12,681 nt of DNA from NCBI GenBank assembly GCA_900554725.1, contig USII01000010.1, positions 1-12,681 of the forward strand, written 5' to 3'. The notes under the pieces are model-generated. The model saw only the letters and a program-made list of their open reading frames with translations. It was not told the DNA's origin and searched no databases. Positions 8,020 through 12,681 of the stretch are shown in pieces. Source of the DNA: an uncultured Eubacteriales bacterium. Its GTDB lineage: Bacteria > Bacillota > Clostridia > Christensenellales > Christensenellaceae. Every line of letters begins with the position of its first letter. Position 1 is the first letter of the stretch. Position numbers and translations under genes: made by a program.

Positions 8020-8403
8020 ATGAACGCAATTCGCCGTTTTATGCAGGGGCGCTATGGAAGCGATGCGCTGACGCTGTTTTTGCTGTGTGTTGGGATTGTG
8101 ATAAACCTCATCCCGGTGCGGCACTATATTCTCTCTATTCTGGCGCTTGCCATATTTGCAGTTGCCATTTGGCGCATGCTTTCCCGCAATATCTATGCGC
8201 GGCAGAAAGAAAATGCAGCTTATCTGCGCATCTGGTATCGGGTAAAGGGGTTTTTCCTGCGCTTTAAGCCAAGGGCAGATGCCAAGACGCATAAACACTT
8301 TAAGTGCCCCAAGTGCAGGCAGGAGGTGCGCGTTCCAAAGGGCAAGGGCAAAGTGCTCATCACATGCCCCAAATGCGGCGAGAAATTTCAAAAAAAGACC
8401 TGA
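8020..8403 (+). CDS. Two-helix membrane protein with C-terminal zinc ribbon
   Basis: A 127-residue protein of unknown function. A basic N-terminus (MNAIRRFMQGRYGSD) is followed by two hydrophobic helices (about 17-34 and 36-53, joined by a short PVRHY turn), a basic linker, and a C-terminal zinc ribbon made of two CPKC knuckles (C96, C99, C116, C119). From memory it belongs to a conserved Firmicutes group of short zinc-ribbon membrane proteins with an invariant GRYG start and SRNIYARQKEN after helix two; no function is established for these as far as I know. The start is set at ATG 8020 because GGAGG (8010-8014) is five bases upstream; ATG 8017 would be only two bases away, and the longer TTG start at 7990 falls within a hairpin and has no ribosome binding site. 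The ribbon and both chain ends probably face the cytoplasm, given the basic flanks. Confidence 0.8.
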   Translation: MNAIRRFMQGRYGSDALTLFLLCVGIVINLIPVRHYILSILALAIFAVAIWRMLSRNIYARQKENAAYLRIWYRVKGFFLRFKPRADAKTHKHFKCPKCRQEVRVPKGKGKVLITCPKCGEKFQKKT

Positions 8404-8408
8404 TCTAT

Positions 8409-8436
8409 TTGATTTTCCAGAAAAAATGGATATAAT
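8409..8436 (+). promoter_or_regulatory. Promoter of the DUF1858 gene
   Basis: TTGATT (8409-8414) and a perfect TATAAT (8431-8436) are separated by 16 bases, starting a few bases after the stop codon of the zinc-ribbon gene. Transcription would start near 8443, about 20 bases ahead of the start codon. Confidence 0.6.
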
Positions 8437-8463
8437 GAAAAAAGAAACTGTAATAAGGAGAGT

Positions 8464-8664
8464 ATGGCTATGATTACAAAAGAGATGACCATCCGGCAAG
8501 TGCTGGAAAAAGATATCAATAGTGCGGAAATTTTCCTGGATTCGGGAATGCACTGCATCGGCTGCCCTGCTGCTTCGGGGGAATCCATCGAGGAGGCCTG
8601 CGGTGTGCACGGGATTGATGCAGATGTCCTTGTGGCAAAGCTCAACGAGTTTTTTGGAGAATAG
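8464..8664 (+). CDS. DUF1858 domain CxxC protein (hybrid-cluster-protein-associated disulfide domain type)
   Basis: A 66-residue cytoplasmic protein made of a single DUF1858 domain. Its hallmarks are the ITKEMTIRQVLEK start, the helix with GMHCIGCPAASGESIEEAC, and a C-terminal HGID-xxxLVxxLN segment. C31 and C34 form a CxxC pair, and C46 is a third cysteine. Family members occur alone or fused to redox enzymes and are annotated as hybrid-cluster-protein-associated disulfide domains; a redox or metal-sulfur role is therefore likely, but no partner is encoded nearby. AAGGAG at 8455-8460 lies 3 bases from ATG 8464 and 9 from the in-frame ATG 8470, so the protein may begin at the second methionine (64 aa). 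With its own promoter and a terminator directly behind it, the gene is probably monocistronic. Confidence 0.88.
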   Translation: MAMITKEMTIRQVLEKDINSAEIFLDSGMHCIGCPAASGESIEEACGVHGIDADVLVAKLNEFFGE

Positions 8665-8667
8665 GGG

Positions 8668-8696
8668 AAAAAAGCTGCCTGCGGGCAGCTTTTTTT
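8668..8696 (+). terminator. Intrinsic terminator after the DUF1858 gene
   Basis: AGCTGCC (8673-8679) pairs perfectly with GGCAGCT (8684-8690) around a four-base TGCG loop. It is preceded by A residues and followed by a run of T, so the stem can be extended by A-T pairs. It isolates the small-gene region from argGH. Confidence 0.9.
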
Positions 8697-8761
8697 GTTT
8701 GCCGCCGGAAATGGCAGGCAAAGCGGACCGAGGTGTATAAAGAGCCGCATATTTGAATATT

Positions 8762-8800
8762 TATGAATAATAATACATTTTTACCGTATTTTTATTGACA
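8762..8800 (+). promoter_or_regulatory. Candidate tandem ArgR operator (ARG boxes) of argGH
   Basis: Two sites resemble the palindromic ArgR/AhrC box TGAATwwwwATTCA. The better one, 8764-8777 (TGAATAATAATACA), matches 13 of 14 positions. The second, 8785-8798, matches 11 of 14. Their centres are 21 bp apart; this equals two 18-bp boxes separated by 3 bp, the usual layout of ArgR operators in enteric bacteria. The second covers the -35 box at 8795-8800, so bound repressor would block RNA polymerase. A further overlapping match at 8754-8767 (12 of 14) may be chance, as the region is very AT-rich. Arginine-dependent repression of argGH is the inference. Confidence 0.5.
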
Positions 8801-8823
8801 AACCGAGTTGGCTGATTTATAAT
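8795..8823 (+). promoter_or_regulatory. Consensus promoter of argGH
   Basis: TTGACA (8795-8800), a 17-base spacer and TATAAT (8818-8823) make a perfect sigma-A-type promoter, the best in the window. Transcription would start near 8830 and leave a leader of about 45 bases. Such a strong promoter on a biosynthetic operon implies that control is by a repressor. Confidence 0.88.
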
Positions 8824-8876
8824 GAACCAAGAATCTTAGCGGAACAGCTTTTGATACAAAAAAGGAGAACAGGAAA

Positions 8877-10097
8877 ATGGCAAAGCAGTATAAAAAAGTC
8901 GTGCTGGCATATTCGGGCGGGCTGGATACTTCGGTCATCATGAACTGGCTGATCGAGACATACGGCTGTGAGGTCATCGCAGTATCGGGAAATGTCGGCC
9001 AGGCAGATGAGCTGGAAGGCCTGGAGGAAAAGGCCCTCAAGACGGGCGCAAGCAAAATCTATATCGAGGATTTGCAGAAGGAATTTGTGGAGGACTATAT
9101 CTGGCCCTGCCTGAAGGCGGGCGCCAAGTACGAAGGCACCTATCTTCTTGGAACTTCCTTTGCGCGGCCCATTATCGCAAAGAGGATTGTGGAAATCGCA
9201 AAAGCCGAAGGAGCGGATGCCATCTGCCATGGCTGCACTGGAAAGGGCAACGACCAGGTTCGCTTTGAACTTGCCATCAAAGCCTTTGCGCCCGAGATGG
9301 ATGTAATCGCCCCCTGGCGGATTTGGGATATCAAATCGAGAGAAGATGCCATCGATTATGCCGAGGCGCACAACATCCCCCTGAAAATCACCAGGGAGAC
9401 AAATTATAGCAAGGATAAAAACCTCTGGCACCTCTCCCACGAGGGGCTGGACTTGGAAAACCCTGCAAACGAGCCCAATTACGATAAGATTTTGGAGATG
9501 GGCGTTTCTCCGGAGAAGGCGCCGGATGTGCCTGAATATATTTCCATATCCTTTGAAAAGGGCATTCCCGTTGCGCTGAACGGCCAGAAGATGGATGGCG
9601 TTTCGCTGATAAAGAAGCTCAACGAACTGGGCGGCAAAAACGGCATCGGCATTCTCGATATTGTGGAAAACCGTCTGGTCGGCATGAAGAGCCGCGGCGT
9701 ATATGAAACCCCTGGCGGCACCATTTTGTACCACGCCCATGAAGTGCTGGAGAGCATCTGCCTGGATAAGGAGACGGCACACTTTAAGGCTATCGTCGCT
9801 CAGAAGCTGGCGGAGCTTGTGTATAATGGCCAGTGGTTCTGCCCGCTTACATCCTCCATTCATGCGTTTGTAGACCATACGCAGCAGACGGTGAGCGGAG
9901 AAGTGAAACTCAAGCTCTATAAGGGCAATATCATCAATGCCGGCGTGCAAAGCCCTTATACGCTCTACGATGAAACAACGGCCTCCTTTGGAGAGGATAA
10001 CGGCTATAACCAGGCAGATGCCGCAGGGTTTATCAACCTGTTTGGCCTGCCCATCAAGGTAAAGGCGCAGCTGGATGCCAAGAGGGAAGGAAAGTAA
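8877..10097 (+). CDS. argG: Argininosuccinate synthase
   Basis: ArgG joins citrulline and aspartate, at the cost of ATP to AMP and pyrophosphate, to give argininosuccinate, the next-to-last step of arginine synthesis in the cytoplasm. The 406-residue length is normal for the family. The N-terminal PP-loop reads [10 protein letters not shown] (residues 11-20), with the SGGLDT signature intact. TSFARP (93-98) and [13 protein letters not shown] (119-131) are the conserved nucleotide- and substrate-binding segments. The ATG at 8877 is preceded by AAAGGAG at 8861-8867 with a nine-base gap. It is the first gene of an argGH operon; argH starts three bases after its stop codon. No defects are visible. 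Confidence 0.97.
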   Translation: MAKQYKKVVLAYSGGLDTSVIMNWLIETYGCEVIAVSGNVGQADELEGLEEKALKTGASKIYIEDLQKEFVEDYIWPCLKAGAKYEGTYLLGTSFARPIIAKRIVEIAKAEGADAICHGCTGKGNDQVRFELAIKAFAPEMDVIAPWRIWDIKSREDAIDYAEAHNIPLKITRETNYSKDKNLWHLSHEGLDLENPANEPNYDKILEMGVSPEKAPDVPEYISISFEKGIPVALNGQKMDGVSLIKKLNELGGKNGIGILDIVENRLVGMKSRGVYETPGGTILYHAHEVLESICLDKETAHFKAIVAQKLAELVYNGQWFCPLTSSIHAFVDHTQQTVSGEVKLKLYKGNIINAGVQSPYTLYDETTASFGEDNGYNQADAAGFINLFGLPIKVKAQLDAKREGK

Positions 10098-10100
10098 GAG

Positions 10101-11486
10101 ATGAAGCTTTGGGCTGGAAGATTTTCCAAGGAAGTCGATGAAACGGTGAACGACTTCAATTCTTCCATCTCCTTCGATGCCCGCATGGCGAGGCAGGATA
10201 TTAAGGGCAGCATGGCGCATGCGAGGATGCTCGCGGCGTGCGGAATCGTCTCGGCGGAGGATGCCGAGGCGATTCTTTGCGGTCTTGAGGGGATTTTGGA
10301 AGAGCTGGAGGCGGGAAAGCTGGAAATAGACCCTGCGGCGGAGGATATTCATACCTTCATAGAAGCAGAGCTGACAGCGCGGATAGGCGATGCGGGCAAG
10401 CGCCTGCATACAGCCCGCAGCCGCAACGATCAGGTCGCGCTGGATCTGCGCCTCTATCTGGAAGAACAGATTGTGGCCGTGCATGGCCTAATCTGTCAAC
10501 TGCTGGAAGAACTGTGCGCGCAGGCGGAAAAGAGCGCTTTTGCAATTATGCCCGGGTATACCCATATGCAGCGGGCGCAGCCGGTGAGCTTTGGGCATCA
10601 TCTTATGGCATATGCCGCCATGCTGCTGCGGGATCTTGAGCGGCTGGGGGAATGCCGCGAGAGGATGAGGATTTCCCCGCTTGGCAGCGGCGCTCTGGCC
10701 GGGACAACCTATCCCATCGACCGCGCCATGACGGCCCGGCTGCTTGGAATGCGCGAACCCTGCGCCAACAGTATGGATGGCGTTTCGGATCGGGATTTCT
10801 GTATTGAGCTGGCGGCAGATCTCAGCATCGTGATGATGCACCTCTCTCGCCTTTCGGAGGAAATCATCCTCTGGTGCAGCTGGGAATTTCGCTTTATCGA
10901 GCTGGACGATGCCTATACCACTGGCTCCAGCATCATGCCTCAGAAGAAAAACCCGGATGTCGCCGAGCTGATCCGCGGAAAAACCGGCCGCGTCTATGGG
11001 GATTTGACCTGCCTGCTCACCATGATGAAAGGGCTTCCCATGGCATATGATAAGGATATGCAGGAGGATAAGGAGGCCATTTTCGATGCGCTGGATACGG
11101 TTGTGCTCTGCCTATCCACCATGGCGCCCATGATTCGCACGATGAAAGTGCTTCCCGAGAATATGCGGGCAGCGGCGGCCAAGGGTTTTATCAACGCCAC
11201 AGACTGTGCCGATTACCTGGCGCGCAAGGGCATGCCCTTCCGGGATGCCTATCGCCTGACGGGGCAGATTGTCGCCCACTGCATTGGCCAGAACAAAACA
11301 CTGGAGGCGCTTCCGCTGGAGCAGTACCAGGCCTTTTCCCCGATGTTTGGAGAAGATGTCTATTCCGCTATTTCCCTGGAAAACTGCCTGGCCGGGCGAA
11401 CTTCCTATGGAGGTCCCACAGGGGATTCCGTGTTGGAGCAGGTTCGCAAGGCGCGAGAGCAGATGACGAAGCTTTCGATTCGCTAA
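10101..11486 (+). CDS. argH: Argininosuccinate lyase
   Basis: ArgH splits argininosuccinate into arginine and fumarate, the last step of arginine synthesis. The 461-residue protein is a full-length member of the fumarase/aspartase superfamily. It shows the KLWAGRF start, TARSRNDQV (104-112), the PGYTHMQRAQPVSFGHH segment with H155, and the superfamily signature GSSIMPQKKNP (275-285), whose flexible loop carries the catalytic serine (S276 or S277). The start lies three bases behind the argG stop, with a GGAAGGAAAG-type purine-rich site inside the argG end, so translation is probably coupled. A bidirectional terminator follows directly. Confidence 0.97.
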   Translation: MKLWAGRFSKEVDETVNDFNSSISFDARMARQDIKGSMAHARMLAACGIVSAEDAEAILCGLEGILEELEAGKLEIDPAAEDIHTFIEAELTARIGDAGKRLHTARSRNDQVALDLRLYLEEQIVAVHGLICQLLEELCAQAEKSAFAIMPGYTHMQRAQPVSFGHHLMAYAAMLLRDLERLGECRERMRISPLGSGALAGTTYPIDRAMTARLLGMREPCANSMDGVSDRDFCIELAADLSIVMMHLSRLSEEIILWCSWEFRFIELDDAYTTGSSIMPQKKNPDVAELIRGKTGRVYGDLTCLLTMMKGLPMAYDKDMQEDKEAIFDALDTVVLCLSTMAPMIRTMKVLPENMRAAAAKGFINATDCADYLARKGMPFRDAYRLTGQIVAHCIGQNKTLEALPLEQYQAFSPMFGEDVYSAISLENCLAGRTSYGGPTGDSVLEQVRKAREQMTKLSIR

Positions 11487-11494
11487 AAATGTAT

Positions 11495-11525
11495 AAAAAA
11501 AAGAGCCGGTTTACCGGCTCTTTTT
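11495..11525. terminator. Bidirectional terminator between argH and thiT
   Basis: AAGAGCCGG (11501-11509) pairs with CCGGCTCTT (11514-11522) around a TTTA loop. On the plus strand the stem is followed by a T run to 11525. On the minus strand the A run at 11495-11500 becomes a T run. It can therefore end both argGH transcripts and the thiT transcript coming from the right; the thiT stop codon is two bases from the stem-side T run. Confidence 0.9.
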
Positions 11526-11526
11526 G

Positions 11527-12330
11527 TTATTTGGCTGAAGCTCTGCTCTGGGCCTGCAGTTTAAGCGACTGGATATTGCTGCGCATTGCGGGAATCAGGG
11601 CAATGGCAACGCAGATGAGTGTTTCGGGCAGCATGTAGCTGGCGTTATAGCCCAGGGAGTAAACCCATGCGGATTGCCCAGGCGCCGCATATTCTCCGAA
11701 GAAAACGGCGCCGGAAACAAAAGAGCAGAGAAAACGCGCCAGGCATGCGCCCACCATGCCCGGAAAGATGCTCTTTTTAGAAGCCCCGGCAATGGCCAAA
11801 ACGCCAAAGCCCAGCAGATAATCCAACACAAATTGAACCCAGTTTAGAAAGACAGGCTCCTGGATAAACTGCAGTAGGCCAAAGGCAAAGGCGGCAAGCA
11901 GGCCCTTGCGCATGCCATAAATATAGGAAAAGACCAAAATGGGCAGCATGCTTGCGGCGGTGACGGAGCCGCCGTTGGGCATTTTCCACAGCCGAATATA
12001 GGAGAGAACAAAGGCCAGCGCAATGCAGAGCGCTGCTACGGCAATCTCCTTGATAGTCCATTCAGAACGGGAGAGAGCATCGCTTTTCTTTTTATTATTA
12101 TAGTAGAAAAGAATTGCGATTCCAGCTGCCATGACAGCCAGGCTGCCCAGAACCCACCAAATGTTTTCGATGATGTTCTTAAAGAAAGTCTGGAAAGTAA
12201 CTTCCTCTTCCACACCGCCAAAGCCATTGCTAATAAAGAATGCGATGAGACCGGCCGCGATGAGAATAAGCGCGATGCCGGCCAGCAAAAGCCATGTGTT
12301 CAGCTCGCCAACAGTTTTCTTTTTTTCCAT
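11527..12330 (-). CDS. thiT: ECF-type thiamine transporter substrate-binding subunit ThiT, with N-terminal extension
   Basis: ThiT is the membrane S-component that binds thiamine and works with the shared ECF energizing module, which is not encoded here. Residues 92-250 form the ThiT core, with the hallmark segments SYIRLWKMPNGGSV (110-123), SMLPILVFSYIYG (127-139) and GLLQFIQEP (151-159) and about six hydrophobic helices. Against the Lactococcus protein (about 182 aa) it has an extra first 90 residues holding two more predicted helices (about 12-33 and 57-77) joined by an acidic loop. By alignment from memory, W115, E158, G207, Y224 and N229 match thiamine-contact residues, but the positions of H125 and W133 appear as S203 and F211. 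AAGGAGG (12336-12342) lies five bases before the ATG. A TPP riboswitch in the leader supports the thiamine assignment and implies shut-off by thiamine pyrophosphate. Confidence 0.9.
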   Translation of the reverse strand: MEKKKTVGELNTWLLLAGIALILIAAGLIAFFISNGFGGVEEEVTFQTFFKNIIENIWWVLGSLAVMAAGIAILFYYNNKKKSDALSRSEWTIKEIAVAALCIALAFVLSYIRLWKMPNGGSVTAASMLPILVFSYIYGMRKGLLAAFAFGLLQFIQEPVFLNWVQFVLDYLLGFGVLAIAGASKKSIFPGMVGACLARFLCSFVSGAVFFGEYAAPGQSAWVYSLGYNASYMLPETLICVAIALIPAMRSNIQSLKLQAQSRASAK

Positions 12331-12373
12331 AGTTTCCTCCTTTGCCTGGAGCGTGCGTTCCGAGGATTTTCCG

Positions 12374-12407
12374 AAAAAAATGCCCCGCAGAAAAGACTGC
12401 GGGGCAT
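12374..12407 (-). terminator. Attenuator terminator in the thiT leader
   Basis: Read on the minus strand, an 11-bp perfect stem (arms 12397-12407 and 12380-12390, loop 12391-12396) is followed by a T run at 12374-12379. It lies between the riboswitch aptamer and the thiT start codon, in the place of an expression platform. Formation when TPP is bound would stop transcription before thiT. Confidence 0.9.
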
Positions 12408-12427
12408 AGCCATGCTTTTTTTCGGTT

Positions 12428-12501
12428 CCGCTTCCCTACGAGTGCATTACCAATATCAGGTTCGAAGGGTACATTCTCAGCCCGAAGGCGCCCCCAGCGG
12501 T
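12428..12501 (-). ncRNA. TPP riboswitch aptamer (THI element)
   Basis: On the minus strand the conserved THI-box elements appear in order: GGGGGCGCC near the 5' end, CTGAGA (12475-12480), ACCCTT and GAACCTGAT (about 12455-12470), and GTAGGGAAG (12431-12439). The closing P1 helix is formed by CCGCT (12496-12500) and AGCGG (12428-12432). The aptamer binds thiamine pyrophosphate and precedes the terminator and the thiT gene, the usual arrangement for transcriptional control in Firmicutes. Confidence 0.96.
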
Positions 12502-12520
12502 AAATATTAGTTTATAATGT

Positions 12521-12549
12521 ATTATTGCATGCAGGAAGAAATTTGTCAA
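12521..12549 (-). promoter_or_regulatory. Promoter of the thiT riboswitch transcript
   Basis: On the minus strand TTGACA (12544-12549) is followed 17 bases later by AATAAT (12521-12526, five of six to consensus). Transcription would start near 12513, a dozen bases ahead of the aptamer's P1 helix. Confidence 0.75.
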
Positions 12550-12602
12550 ATACAGGAAAAACTGCGCAGGAAAAAAGGGGAAAAGGGCATTATGAAGAAA
12601 AA

Positions 12603-12616
12603 ATCAAATTTTTGAT
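12603..12616. repeat. Short inverted repeat ahead of the right-edge promoter
   Basis: ATCAAA (12603-12608) and TTTGAT (12611-12616) are perfect inverted repeats around TT. The site lies about 20 bp upstream of the -35 box of the right-edge promoter. It could be an operator, but the surroundings are A/T-rich and chance is likely. Confidence 0.25.
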
Positions 12617-12636
12617 CGAAATTTTAAAAAAAGTAG

Positions 12637-12664
12637 TTGACAAAGCAGGTAAAGATTTGATAAT
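12637..12664 (+). promoter_or_regulatory. Rightward promoter at the window edge
   Basis: TTGACA (12637-12642) and GATAAT (12659-12664) are separated by 16 bases and preceded by an A/T-rich stretch like an UP element. No start codon with a ribosome binding site follows within the last 17 bases, so the gene lies outside the window. The pattern resembles strong promoters, including those of stable RNA genes, but the downstream gene is unknown. Confidence 0.65.
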
Positions 12665-12681
12665 ATGAGAAAGCGCTCTTC

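Noticed and set aside
8817..10484. Open frame of 555 codons on the minus strand across argG and argH.
   Set aside because: It opposes two unmistakable enzymes, shows no domain and has no promoter or ribosome binding site; it is an antisense shadow produced by codon bias.
12398..12416. Small GCAT/ATGC hairpin on the minus strand that overlaps one arm of the thiT terminator and might act as antiterminator.
   Set aside because: Only four base pairs; too weak to claim without an RNA folding calculation.
12592..12616. Seven-codon open frame near the right-edge promoter as a possible leader peptide.
   Set aside because: It lies upstream of the promoter, not downstream, and is too short and A-rich to mean anything.
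1..12681. Search for mobile elements, CRISPR repeats, toxin-antitoxin pairs, tRNA or rRNA genes.
   Set aside because: No transposase, regularly spaced direct repeats, tRNA cloverleaf or rRNA sequence was seen; coding density and codon style are even across the window, with no sign of transfer.

Overview
The window looks like a stretch of ordinary chromosome from a low-to-mid GC Firmicute, most likely a member of the Clostridia. The evidence is an AddAB-type (not RecBCD) recombination nuclease, strong AGGAGG-type ribosome binding sites, consensus TTGACA/TATAAT promoters, U-rich intrinsic terminators, a TPP-riboswitch-controlled ThiT vitamin transporter of the ECF type, and a DUF1858 CxxC protein. 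The exact genus cannot be read from the sequence.

Left part (1-7926): a 77-residue conserved small protein ends at a strong terminator. After it comes a DNA-repair operon: addB (start at 610, not the earlier in-frame GTG at 499), addA (overlapping addB by 23 bp) and a metallo-beta-lactamase-fold hydrolase that starts 20 bp behind addA and probably shares its transcript. AddB and AddA form the two-subunit helicase-nuclease that resects double-strand breaks before RecA loading. This AddB lacks the usual N-terminal Walker A loop but keeps the nuclease motif and the four cysteines of the iron-sulfur clasp.

Middle (7927-8697): two small genes, each with a plausible promoter of its own. One encodes a two-helix membrane protein with a C-terminal zinc ribbon. 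The other encodes a 66-residue DUF1858 CxxC protein and is closed by an intrinsic terminator.

Right part (8698-12681): argG and argH, the last two steps of arginine synthesis, form a two-gene operon. Its promoter is a perfect consensus, and upstream lie two candidate ArgR operators whose centres are 21 bp apart, one of them covering the -35 box. argH and the opposing thiT gene converge on one bidirectional terminator. thiT has its own promoter, a TPP riboswitch aptamer and a terminator hairpin in its leader, so high thiamine pyrophosphate should switch it off. Its protein has an extra two-helix N-terminal segment and appears to carry changes at two thiamine-contact positions. A strong rightward promoter at the extreme right edge points to a gene outside the window.

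I found no mobile element, CRISPR array, tRNA, rRNA or defence island, and nothing that makes a convincing new system. The points worth a second look are details: the AddB variant, the ThiT variant and the arrangement of the arg operators.
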